A stretch of 64,000 nt of DNA, taken from contig NMRB01000189.1 of the NCBI GenBank assembly GCA_002633025.1, positions 350,979 through 414,978 of the forward strand, written 5' to 3'. The notes under the pieces were generated by a model. That model was not told the origin of the DNA. It ran no database searches and worked only from the letters and a program-made list of their open reading frames with translations. Below are positions 10,648 through 20,512 of this stretch, piece by piece; position 1 is the first letter of the stretch, and the number at the start of each line of letters is the position of its first letter. The translations under genes were made by a program, and so were the position numbers. The stretch is from Notospermus geniculatus (lineage: Eukaryota; Nemertea; Pilidiophora; Heteronemertea; Lineidae).

Positions 10648-11511
10648 TTATACAGAGTCAACTAATGTTCGGCCTTGAATTGCATCTTCAACTAAATTTT
10701 GAAATTGTTTTTGCACATCAAATGAATTAATAATATCTTGCCTCATCATAGTTTGAGCTCCTAATATACAATATACATATGTACGAATTGATTCATTTAT
10801 TCTGCTAATTCCTGATCGTGTATATCCTTCACTATCAATAAGAATATAATTTGTCCAATCATCAGAATTTACAAATTTTAATTTGTCCATATATAATTTT
10901 CTATTGTCAATATTTCTATATCCATGTTTATCTGCATTAAACAAAAAAGCAGTTACATCTCTCAAATAATGATATCCAGTCATAGTAATATCAAGAGGTA
11001 TAGCAGTTATTTTTCCATGATGTAAATAATTAAAATCTATTTTTCCAAATTCAATTTTTAATTTTTCATATGCTTCTTTGTCATAAGGATTTTTTGATGC
11101 ATTATGATCAGAACTCGTGGGTAAAGGAATTTTTAATTCATGTAAAATTTTTCTGATTGTGAAATATACATGAAATCTAAAAATTGATCGTGCTAAAGGC
11201 TCTTGATGATTAATATGATTATTCCAAGAAATTCCACATCCATATGTAGCACAATATAATGCAAATTTAAATTGATTTTCCCGATTTTCTATAGTTGCAT
11301 TTTTTATATAATCTTTTACTTGATGATATTCAGTAAAAATTATTGGTGGTTTTTTTTCCGGAAATATATCAATTACATTATAAGGAAATGAAAAATCTGT
11401 AGTTACATAAATATTTTGATGAATAAATGGATTTTTCTCAATCATATTATTTTCAAATTCTAATGGATAATGTACAGAATAATTTAATTTATTATATTTT
11501 TTAAAGCTCAT
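10648..11511 (-). CDS. Polinton protein of unknown function, virion-type
   Basis: A 287-aa protein starting MSFKKYNKLNYSVHYPLE; its start codon lies in AAATAAATG. Conspicuous blocks are FALYCATYGCGISWNNH, RFHVYFTIRKILHEL and ITAIPLDITMTGYHYLRD. No enzyme motif was seen. It lies between primase and integrase, and its stop (TAA at 10648) is followed in the same frame by the coiled-coil/membrane ORF. It may be a structural protein that acts with it. The upstream spacer carries three copies of an inverted motif (TCGTGA/TCACGA). Confidence 0.55.
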   Translation of the reverse strand: MSFKKYNKLNYSVHYPLEFENNMIEKNPFIHQNIYVTTDFSFPYNVIDIFPEKKPPIIFTEYHQVKDYIKNATIENRENQFKFALYCATYGCGISWNNHINHQEPLARSIFRFHVYFTIRKILHELKIPLPTSSDHNASKNPYDKEAYEKLKIEFGKIDFNYLHHGKITAIPLDITMTGYHYLRDVTAFLFNADKHGYRNIDNRKLYMDKLKFVNSDDWTNYILIDSEGYTRSGISRINESIRTYVYCILGAQTMMRQDIINSFDVQKQFQNLVEDAIQGRTLVDSV

Positions 11512-11535
11512 TTATTTTTAAAATATTTTTTTAAT

Positions 11536-11694
11536 AATTTTGTGATATATTGTTCATGATTTTTTTTAAAAGAGATGTTATTTTTATTTAAAAAAAAAAT
11601 AATTTCGTGATATATTGGTCACGATTTTTTTAAAAAACTTTTTAAAAATAATTTCGTGATATATTGTTCACGATTTTTTTAAAAGAAATATTTT
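11536..11694. repeat. Intergenic triple repeat with TCGTGA...TCACGA hairpins
   Basis: Three ~60-bp AT-rich units, each containing a TTCGTGATATATTG-type sequence followed by TCACGATTTTTTT, so each can form a short hairpin. They lie just upstream (minus strand) of the 11511 start codon and downstream of the primase. A weaker related TTCACGAATTT word is at 8675-8690, in the spacer ahead of the capsid-like gene. A promoter, transcript-end or replication role is possible. Confidence 0.6.
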
Positions 11695-11704
11695 TTTATT
11701 TTTT

Positions 11705-12757
11705 TTATTTCCATTCAATTTTTGAATATTCATCTTTATTATCAGCTTTTGCTATAGTATGTAATACTTCTATTCCATGATTACTATTTGTAAAATTCTT
11801 CCATTGATTTTTACATACTTTTGATGAATATTTCTCCACACATCTTTTACTAAAATTATCCCACAGATTGAATGATTCATCTTTATTAGAAATTGTTTTC
11901 ATTATTTGCCCGATAAATATCCAATTTCTATATTCTTTACTTCATTTGATATTCATCATTGTTAATAATTTTTCACAATGTTCTAATTTTGGGGGATATT
12001 CTTGTTTTTTATATTCACAGTTGATAATTTTATCATTTGATTCTTTCTCAAATAGATCAAAATTAAAACCAAAACATTCATATTTTCCATCCATATATTC
12101 TGTTTCATTTATTGCTAAAGTTTTAACTATTTCTTCTAAATTCATATTAACAGGAATTTTCTTCAAATTTTCATCATAGATTTTTGATAACAAATAAGCC
12201 TCATCATTCACAGATTTTTTTGAGCCATACATTAGCCATGGAACATGAGCTGTATTTTTATCTAAAACCTCTTGATTGAAAATTGAATTTATAATATCAG
12301 AGATTTTTTCTATGATATATTTATGGGAAAATTTTTCAATTCTACAATATGGAAATTGTAAATGTATTCCATTTTTATAAATTTTCCCTTTTTTAACTTT
12401 ATCTTTTTCTAGCACAAAACAAATCAATTTATCATCAGTTACATTACAGTATTTTTTCAATGCATTCTGATATATTTTTATAATTTGTTTTAGTTGTTTT
12501 TCAGTATACAAATGTTTCCGTTTTGTATTTTTATTAGATTTTATGTCAATATCAATTAACACAGGGTTATGTAATATAGAAGATTGTAATTCTGCTACTC
12601 CTATATCACAATTATTTTTTACTGATTCAACATAATTTCTATAAAATTCTTCTTCATTGTATGCATTTATCATGAATTTTCCTTTCGGGTTAAAAACTCC
12701 AATGTGTGTAGGCATATAATTTCTATCTTTTATCTCATTATATCGATGTTTTTTCAA
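11705..12757 (-). pseudogene. Archaeo-eukaryotic primase (AEP) with PriCT-2-like C-terminus
   Basis: The 271-aa part shows the AEP triad: IDID (residues 68-71) for metal binding, NGIHLQFP (129-136) with the catalytic His, and PWLMYGSK (173-180), typical of D5-type primases of large DNA viruses. A TGA at 11942-11944 follows. The same frame then continues NWIFIGQIM and on to LWDNFSKRC, YSSKVCKNQWKNF and HTIAKADN, a PriCT-2-like module, to a stop at 11705. Both halves are thus one gene with a single nonsense codon. No SF3 helicase domain follows. The frame is also open upstream, past a (GAA)n run at ~12790-12815, back to the TGA ending PolB; the true start is unclear because 12757 is a TTG. Known role of the family: primer synthesis for replication. 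Confidence 0.75.
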
Positions 12758-12789
12758 ATAGTGGGTAATTATTCCAGTTTTTATTTCTC

Positions 12790-12815
12790 TTAGTTCTTCT
12801 TCTTCTTCTTCTTCT
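12790..12815. repeat. (TTC)n microsatellite at the PolB/primase junction
   Basis: Eight TTC-type triplets encode a Glu run on the minus strand, between the PolB end and the primase core. Slippage in threes would keep the two in frame. Confidence 0.9.
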
Positions 12816-14049
12816 TCAAATGTTTTATAGTGGCCAAGTGCATAAGTATGAATTTTATCTTTACAAATTACTCATTTGTTATCATTTGCGTCTAATGCTA
12901 TTTTGTTTACAGCTTCTGTATAGATGTCATGTTTATACGATTTTATCAGATTCATCTTTTTTGTAACTTTTTTATCATTAAAATTACAGTTATAATATTC
13001 ATCAAATTTTATTGATTTTACTACAGATGATTTAATTCCTTTACATCGCTTTATCTCATTTTTATCCTCATCCATTTTGAATGCATACAATTTTGGTCGA
13101 AGGCCGATAAATTCGGATATTATTTTTCCTTCCATTTCATCCTTCATTTTTTGTAATTGTTTTCCATTCATTTTTGGCATTCCAGATTTGTGATTATCAC
13201 TAAACTTTGATGTATCAAAATATTTTTCTACATCAGGAATCATATCTTTGTATACATCTTCAGTTTGAATAGAATAACATAATGAATCTGTATCTGTAAA
13301 TAATAATTTCGCATTTGGCCATTTTTCCAATATGTAATTATAGTGGAAATCATACATTATTGTTTTTGCTAAATCTAAAATAGCTTGTCCAATAAATATT
13401 GGCTTGTTGAAAAATATTTCTCCTTTTTTACAATGAGCTGCTACAAAAAAATCTTCTTTAAAAATAGTAGCTTTTGTAAAATTTGGCTGGGAAACTTTTC
13501 TTTCAAATTGTTTTATGCTTGTACACAATTTGATATTCCGATGTTTTCTGGGATTTTCAATAGGTTTCCCAAACACAGAATTATTCATTAACTTGAAAAA
13601 GCTCTCTTCAAATTTATTTTTTGCTTTTGCTCTAAAGCTAGTATTCATTTCGATATAGCTTTTCATAGCATATTCCTCATTGAATTTTATTCCGGAATGA
13701 ATTTTAGTTAATTTCATTCCTAATTCAAGGTATTTTTTTAATGCAATGTGATGTAGGGTAATTTCTTCCTTATTTTGTAAATTTGGGATCAATTTTTCTA
13801 CTCCATTTACTATAATTTTTTCTGGGCAAAGAGGAAAATCATTGTGTAAATCATGTAATTCAATTGGATACTCTAAATCAACAGTTAATATACAAGGGAT
13901 ATTTTCCCATTTTTCAATATCAGATTTATTCATGTATTGGAAATCTGATACTGGTAATTTCATACACATTGCTTCGCCATATAAATTATTTCTATCAAGA
14001 TATAGAATATAATTATTTGGTTTATTTGAATCATAATTTTTCATATATG

Positions 14050-16027
14050 GGTTATTCGCCTTTGCATATCTATTGGATATCATGCTTACTCCTCCTCGAA
14101 TAGCTGATTCAAATTTTAGATGCATATCAGCATTAGTTAATAATTTTATTTCAGGTTCTTTCCTTTTTAAAAATGCATCATATGCTAAAGAAGGTGCTGT
14201 AAAATAATGGGAAGGATCTAAATTATAATTGTTTAAACATAAATTTCGAAAATTTTCAAATATATCAGATAATAAAAAAACATCTGTTTTTAAATATATA
14301 TCATGATAATCTCCAAATTTTTTACATTTAAAAATTTCCCATACTTTTTTCGCATGTTCATATTCAGCAGAGGAAATTTCTTCATCATTTAATTTTGAAT
14401 AAAAATTTTCAATTGATGGTGATTCTTTATTTTTCATTTTTTCTAAATTATCCATCCAATCATATGGATAAATTCCTTTTCGCGAAATTAATTCAAATTG
14501 TTCATAATTTTTAAAATGTCGAGATAAATATTTCATTTCATTTTTATCTAAATTAGATGATAATTCGTCAAGCCCAGCACTCATAAATTTATATGAATCA
14601 CGAAATCTTATCCCAAAATTAATTTTACGTTTATTATTTATTTTGAAAGGTAGATATTTTGTGAAAAATATAAATTTTTCATCATTATGTGCTATCACAG
14701 ATATATCTCCTTCTAGATCTTTTATGAAAAGATGCGAGTCATATCCAGATAAATTATGAAAGAAAACAGGAATATAATTTGGAACAGAATATTTTAAATT
14801 ACATTTATTGTGAGCAGCTCCCCTATATCTTCCAGTGAAATGGCAATGATCTTTTACTTTATAATTATTAAAGTCATCATCGAAAATTTCTTTATTACAA
14901 ATAAAACATACATTCGCATTTTCGTATTCTATTTCCTCTTCTTCTGTCCAAAGAGGAGAAAAGCACAAAAATTGACACACAATATATGATAAATGAAAAG
15001 GCAATTTCCAGAGTGTTTGCGAATTTTCGACCCCAACATTATTCGCCTTTGCATATCTATTGGATATCATGCTTACTCCTCCGCGGATAGCTGATTCAAA
15101 TTTTAGATGCATATCAGCATTAGTTAATAACTTTATTTCAGGTTCTTTCCTTTTTAAAAATGCATCATATGCTAAAGAAGGTGCTGTAAAATAATGGGAA
15201 GGATCTAAATTATAATTTTTTAAACTTAAATTTCGAAAATTTTCAAATATATCAGATAATAACAAAACATCTGTTTTTAAATATATATCATGATAATCTC
15301 CAAATTTTTTACATTCAAAAATTTCCCATACTTTTTTTGCATGTTGATAATTTTCAATGTGTTCATATTCATCTAAGTTAAAGCCGCTAAATACTGTTCT
15401 ATTAGTCCCATGAATTTTTAACAAACATGTTACTAATTTATATTGTTCAGCAGTCATTCCCTCATTATTTAATTTTGAATAAAATTTTTCAATTAATGGT
15501 AATTCTTTATGGTCCATTTTTTGTAAATCGTCCATCCAATCATAAGGGTAAATTCCTTTTTGTGAAATTAATTCAAATTGTTCAGAATTTTTAAAATGTT
15601 TAGCTAAATGTTTCATTTCATTTTTATCTAAATTAGATGATAACTCGTCAAGCTTAGCACTCATAAATTTATATGAATCAAGAAATCTTATCCCAAAATT
15701 AATTTTACGTTTATATAAATAAAAGTTTCCATCTATAAAACACTTTTTATATTTAAAAAGTAGTAATACACGATTCACAGATATATCTCCTTCTAGATCT
15801 TTTATGGAAAGATGCGAATCATATCCAGATAAATTATGAAAGAAAACAGGAATATAATTTGGAACAGAATATTTTAAATTACATTTATTGTGAGCAGCTC
15901 CCCTATATCTTCCGGTGAAATGGCAATGATCTTTTGCTTTATAATTATTAAAGTCATCATCGAAAATTTCTTTATTGCAAATAGAACACACATTCGCATT
16001 TTCATGTTTTATTTCCTCGTCTTCTGT
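14050..16027 (-). repeat. Internal duplication of the PolB exonuclease region
   Basis: Copy 1 (15040-16027) and copy 2 (14050-14947) both encode the ENANVC...FHNLSGYDSH...GGVSMISNRYAKANN region and differ at many positions. Copy 2 follows the usual family pattern. Copy 1 has an extra ~28 codons around TCLLKIHGTNRT and a replaced stretch after GDISV. The 78 bp between them are PLE tail. Confidence 0.85.
14960..15037 (-). mobile_element. PLE tail fragment inside PolB
   Basis: The segment is the terminal 78 bp of the PLE tail (AAAGCACAAAAATTGACACA to CGACCCCAAC). It is read through in frame on the minus strand as VGVENSQTLWKLPFHLSYI, so it does not interrupt the ORF. It sits exactly at the junction between the two exonuclease copies. 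The 5' truncation point falls within the hairpin of the ribozyme-like motif. Confidence 0.85.
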
Positions 16028-17167
16028 CAATGTATCCATAGTTTTTGGATGTTGGAAATATTTGTTATAGATATTTTTAACAGCTTTTTCAATTTCTTCG
16101 CAAAATCTTTTTCCAACATTTTCAGCAGCATCTTCTGTTCTATATTCAACTAACAGATTTTTTGCTTTGATTTGATTTTTGTCAAATATAACTTTAAAGC
16201 AAAACGAATTAGGCACATGTTTTTGATATTGTTCTGTTTTTTTCCCAATTTGTTCATTTATTTTTACTAACGTAGCTTCAAAATCTGCGTAAATTGTTAC
16301 AGGATGTTTTAGCTGCTTATTGAAATTTTTAAATTCCAGATCATTTGTTCCTATATTTGGAAAGGATGTTTTTACAGCTTCGTATTTTTCACAATTTTTT
16401 AGATGTTGTTCTAATTTCCATTTTCCGGAAATTGTTATTATTTTTTCTTCTCTTTTAATTGTATGATCATAATATGCTTTTAAACATCTATAACAAAAAT
16501 GAGCTTTATTTTTATTTTTTAGAATATTGTTTTGATAGAAGTCTGCTCATATCTTTAATCCAACAATAATGTGATTTTTGTTCATAATTATCATTAACAT
16601 TTTCCATTTCGTCATCAGATTTTTCAGTTATCAAATATAAATTGATAACATTTTCTGGAGGTAAAATTTTATCTGTAATTCTAAATGGTACAATATTGTA
16701 TTTTCTTTTTTCTTTTTCTTCTTTTTCTTCTCCTTCTATTTCTTCTTCTTCTATTTCCTCTTCTTCATTGTAAAAAATATTTATTCCATACTCAGGATTA
16801 TTTTCTTCAAATTGTTTGATATCATTTTCTTTTGAAGGGAAATTTACATTTTCAAACATAGATGAAATTTTTTCTTTGTTATGTTTTTCAATATATTTAT
16901 AATGAGTTAATCTTTCTGCTTTGGGTGATATTTCATCAGAATAAATGCAGGATAAAATAGCCCATTTAAAACATTCATTGTCATGTTTGTTTTTTACATT
17001 TATAATAGCTTGCTTATTTTTTATACAAGCTGGTAAATCAATATAGGAACTTGCATGAATAGGATTTACATTATATACGTTTATATCTAAACATTTTATA
17101 GATATAAAATTAGCTGCATAATGTTCATCCATATCATTAGAAAAAGCGAACATAATTTCATCTATAN

Positions 17168-17279
17168 AAATTTATTTAAATTAAAAGGATTTAAAATAGC
17201 GACAATTGTTACTGCTGTTATTTTAACTATTTCTGCTATTGGGGCATCAATTGGAAATTATATACATTGGAAAATTTGA
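17168..17279 (+). pseudogene. Short fragment with a transmembrane segment
   Basis: From the N at 17167 one frame encodes KGFKIATIVTAVILTISAIG and a short tail, ending at a TGA at 17277-17279. It is a clear single membrane-spanning helix, but with no start codon and no family signature. It may be the end of a virion membrane protein truncated at the N. Confidence 0.35.
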
Positions 17280-17734
17280 ATGATATTATCCAAATCAAAT
17301 TGAAAGAAATAGATTTTGATAACGCTGTAGAATTTGTTTATTTGAATAATCAAGGACGAATTGAAGTTAGAATTAATAGTGAACGTTTTGTTCCCTATTT
17401 TCACAAAGAACTTTGCGAATTTTTAGGATTAGATTGTAATGATGAATATATCAGAAATTCAAAAATAGGAAATTTACCTCCACAATTATCAAGACACCAA
17501 GAATATAGAATATACTGCAATATTGTTGATACAAGTAAAAATTTTGTTAATGGAGAAAGATCTAATTTAATTTCAACATTTATTCCAAAAGGAATGAAAT
17601 ATGGAGATATGGCTGAATATTCATCACAAGAAAAAATTGAAATAAATCAATATCAATATTGAGAAATAAAAATTGAAATAAAAAATCATAATGATGAAGA
17701 TATTATTTTTGATACACCATTTAGTGTTATTTAG
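17267..17734 (+). pseudogene. Minor-capsid-like protein, C-terminal part
   Basis: The frame starts without an ATG (TTG at 17267) and reads FVPYFHKELCEFLGL, EYRIYCNIVDTSKNFVNGE and SSQEKIEINQYQY. A TGA at 17660-17662 follows; the same frame continues IKIEIKNHNDEDIIF to a TAG at 17732-17734. The final block is the β-strand pattern ending a known Polinton protein held to be the penton-type minor capsid protein. The N-terminal half is missing. It is the only plus-strand gene in the block and lies directly across the N at 17167 from the truncated PolB start, which suggests a rearrangement or misjoin. Confidence 0.6.
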
Positions 17735-17910
17735 TGTTAATTATTATTAGAATAAATGGGTATTCTATTTAAAGAATCCGAAATGATATAACTTTCATCA
17801 TGAGATAATCATGTTTGGGCTGTAAAGCAAGTTAAACAAAAGTAGTGATAAATAGAATATAATTTTATAAAGTTTTTCTCACTTTATAAAATTATATTTT
17901 TTTTAATGAT

Positions 17911-18198
17911 TCACACAAGATCGAATCCATAAATTTTCCCATCTTTTCCTGTTGATTTTATATATGAATAATGAGGAAACGGTTCAATTTCTTTTTTAAT
18001 AAGTGAAGTTGTATATGTTGTAAATAATTTTCCTTTTCCATCTCGATCGGATAATGTTAAAATCACCGCTTTATCTCGTTTTTGGACATCGAGAATTTTG
18101 TACCAAATGTTGATAGGAACGTTTTTCCACCTTTGAAATTTTGTTGATTTTTTAATCATTTTATCTAATTCATCATTGGAAGGAAATTCATCGTTCAT
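17911..18198 (-). CDS. Small Polinton-associated protein, possibly OB-fold-like
   Basis: A 95-aa protein from ATG 18198 (MNDEFPSNDELDKMIKK), intact. A helical start is followed by VPINIWYKILDVQ, AVILTLSDRDGKGKLFTTYTT and a final SYIKSTGKDGKIYGFDL. The alternating strand pattern with KxYxTxxT and the G-K-Y-F-E/D-like ending recurs in small Polinton ORFs next to PolB. An OB-like single-strand-binding role is inferred from the strand pattern only. Confidence 0.6.
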   Translation of the reverse strand: MNDEFPSNDELDKMIKKSTKFQRWKNVPINIWYKILDVQKRDKAVILTLSDRDGKGKLFTTYTTSLIKKEIEPFPHYSYIKSTGKDGKIYGFDLV

Positions 18199-18264
18199 TT
18201 TATTTAAAGAAAATATTTTTTTTCGATTTTTTTTGTGAAAATTTCGATTTTTGATGTTTAATGG

Positions 18265-18590
18265 AGAATCACTGGGGGGAGTTTTAACTGGAGGGATACT
18301 GAAATAAAAGTGAGTATAATTTTAACTCAAGTATTACTGAAATAATACTGATTTTTATTTATAAAATGAAATCTATTAAATCCTGGTTTTTTAACTGGGG
18401 GATACTGGGAAAGTTTTAACTGGGATAACAGAGGAAATTTTTAACTGGAGGAATACTAAGATATTGTTTAACTGGAGGAATACTAAGATATTGTTTAACT
18501 GGAGGAATACTAAGATATTGTTTAACTGGAGGATTACTAAGATATTGTTTAACTGGAGGAATACTAAGATATTTTTAAGTTAGAGCCCTT
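18265..18590. repeat. Minisatellite, TTTAACTGGAGGAATACTAA type
   Basis: At least five ~27-bp units with core TTTAACTGGAGGAATACTAA plus GATATTG lie at 18450-18570; more diverged units begin at ~18275. The array follows the last Polinton gene and may lie at or near that element's end, though no terminal inverted repeat partner was found. Confidence 0.85.
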
Positions 18591-18704
18591 TGTTCCCGTT
18601 CCCCTATATATACACAGCAGCCTAGGCCTAGACATTTAATCAGTCTGGACTGGATGGATGATGCCTACCTAGGCCTAGATAAGGTTATATAATTTACATG
18701 TATG

Positions 18705-20308
18705 ATAGGCCTTATCGCACCTAGCACGTGTGAAGCCAGCCAGGCGGAAAGGACCCAAACATCAGCGCCCCCCGTAGTACATTCACAATACATTGAGCTG
18801 TGCATGGCGTGCATTTTTTGTAAACATTGGCCAATAAAAGTAACTTCCAAAAGCCGGATGCGCCTAAACTATAGCTACGTGGGAGGCGGTATGAAGTGAT
18901 TCAAATCGATAAATAATTGACCACCGATCGTCTTCGCGATCGCAAAAAATCGATGATTAATACACTGACAGTCCATAAACATCACCAACACATTATCATA
19001 AACCCCGCCCCAACCCCGCGGCCGCGCGCTGATCGGTCAATTACTGGCATGTGACCGTCGAGACGAATTATGGGACAGGGCCCCATGATAATGTTTATGG
19101 ATTGTCAGTGTATTAATCATCGATTTTTTGCGATCGCGAAGACGATCGTTGGTCACTCAGTAATTTATTGATTTGAATCACTTCATACTGCCTCCCACGT
19201 AGCTAGTAGTTAGGCGCATCCGGCTTTTGGAAAGTTACTTTTATTGGCCAATGTTTACAAAAAATGCACGCCACGCACAGCTCTGTATTGTGAATTTTTG
19301 TGTGTGTGGTGTTGCAGCTTAATAGAGGGTGGACTGTTGGACAGTGTTCTTAGGTTGTTATGGGTGGCTGAGTTGAGCATAAAGGGCCCAGTTCAATTTC
19401 TATTCCCTTTTCATGGGTCCTAGGAATTGCTATTATTCAACTTTCAATAACTGAGTGTCAGATTTCGTGTGATCACTGTGTGTGTAATGAGTAGGGAGTA
19501 AATTTGTTGTTGGTGGTATAAAAGGGGCGCTAAGCCTGGTCTGGGGTCTCCCAGATGTGCACAGCAGAGGGGAAGGTTCTCCAGATTTTTAGTTCGATTT
19601 AGTTTGTCCAATTTGTCTGGTGAGCGAGTTGCTCACTATGGGGAAAGAGTAGAGTGTGAGTTGCCGCCCTGCCCTGTCCATGCAGATTGATCACAGCCAT
19701 GTGGTTTTGCTGAGTTTGGAGTGCATAATGTAGACTCTTCCTGTCCAATTGGGCGTGGTTGCCACTGACAGTGGTCAGAGAGGGACCGCGTTGTGGGGTT
19801 GTGGTGTATTATGTGTTGCCGTGTAATTAGGGTCCCCTCCCATCTTGTTGGCATTGACCCTGGCTTGTTTAGGCCACCCTGTCATTTTGTTGGCATTGGC
19901 CTCCGTTTCATAGCGCCTATTGGCAGTGCTATGCAGTGTGTGGGTCAGTTGTTGGTCCCTGGTGTTTGGCCACCCTGTGTTTCACATCGGCCTTGGGACC
20001 GGCCTGCAGTTAGTTGGGTTCAAAAGATAATCCCTCTCTGATTGACTGTTAGTGGTGGCAGCGCACTTTTGGTTGCAGGAAGTTGGTTTGTGAAGTGATT
20101 ATGGTATTGATATTAATAAAGGTAATTAGAGAATTTTCATCTTTGTCATAATGAGTCGCGGACCGGGGTCTGTCTCGAATCCCTTAGAAAAACCTTAACA
20201 GGAGGCTGCTCACTGGTAGTAGCTCGTTACAGTACTACGACGGCGCTGATGTTTGGGCCCTTTCCGCCTGGCTGGCTTCACACGTGCTAGGTGCGATAAG
20301 GCCTATTG
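18705..20308. mobile_element. Foldback/MITE element with an inserted LTR-like unit
   Basis: The left arm (18705 to ~18985, starting TAGGCCTTATCGCACC) is inverted at ~19090-19297 plus 20232-20308. The 104-bp loop contains GCGGCCGCGCGC. The right arm is split by ~930 bp of unrelated sequence (next entry). No transposase was seen. Confidence 0.8.
19299..20231 (+). mobile_element. Possible solo LTR
   Basis: The insert begins TGTGTGTGTGG and ends GCTCGTTACA, giving TG...CA termini. It contains a TATAAAAG box at 19517-19524 and an AATAAA at 20115-20120, in the right order for an LTR. It interrupts the right arm of a foldback element, so its limits are set by comparison with the left arm. No clear target-site duplication was found, and no internal retroviral region exists. 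Confidence 0.45.
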
Positions 20309-20512
20309 GTGTTGACCATCCATGGCATGTCATGTTGACTTGATGATTCATTGTCTTAGGCTGGGCCTGGTTAGGGCCTATTATTAGCTAGGCCTAGGCC
20401 CCTACCCTATATTGTAGACCCTACCGGGATATACCGATACAACAGACTAGGCCTGACGGAATGTTTTTGCAATCAAAAAAAAATGAAAATAAACAACTTC
20501 AACTATAACAAG
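20309..20512. other. Repeat remnant ending in a directly repeated word
   Basis: No gene. The last ~45 bp (AAAATAAACAACTTCAACTATAA) recur at 22120-22148, where they continue into different sequence; the 20513-21690 unit appears to have inserted at this point. Confidence 0.5.

Larger units (their letters stand above)
12872..17153 (-). pseudogene. Protein-primed type DNA polymerase B (pPolB)
   Basis: The N-terminal part (17153-16512) carries IINVKNKHDNECFKWAIL and an acidic run, ending SHYCWIKDMSRLL. A frameshift at ~16520-16545 leads to CYRCL, YADFEA (Exo I, ~16290) and the long frame to 12872. That frame has a CSICNKEI/DHCHFTGRYRG zinc-ribbon-like block, Exo II FFHNLSGYDSH, motif A LDRNNLYG (~13976-14008), motif B KLMNNSVFGKP (~13570-13605), motif C FTDTDSLCYS (~13282-13306) and RPKLYAFK (~13081-13104). 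The exonuclease half is present twice, joined by a PLE tail. A TGA at 12872-12874 cuts the protein just before its expected end: the frame continues VICKDKIHTYALGHY, the usual pPolB terminus, then runs into the primase frame. Known role: replication of the linear element from a terminal protein. Confidence 0.85.
7661..18240 (-). mobile_element. Polinton/Maverick-like block
   Basis: A 10.6-kb AT-rich block carries the Polinton gene set in compact order. On the minus strand, from right to left: small basic protein, PolB, AEP primase, virion-type ORF, integrase, short ORF, capsid-like protein. One plus-strand minor-capsid-like fragment lies at 17267-17734. No ATPase or adenovirus-type protease gene was found, and the capsid gene is cut at an N (7661), so one end is missing. 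A second single N at 17167 separates two truncated divergent genes. Lesions (one frameshift each in PolB and integrase, several single in-frame stops) show recent inactivation. Confidence 0.85.

Noticed and set aside
10156-17734. Alternative genetic code or stop reassignment in the Polinton block
   Set aside because: All three stop codons occur internally, and two genes also have frameshifts, so decay is simpler.
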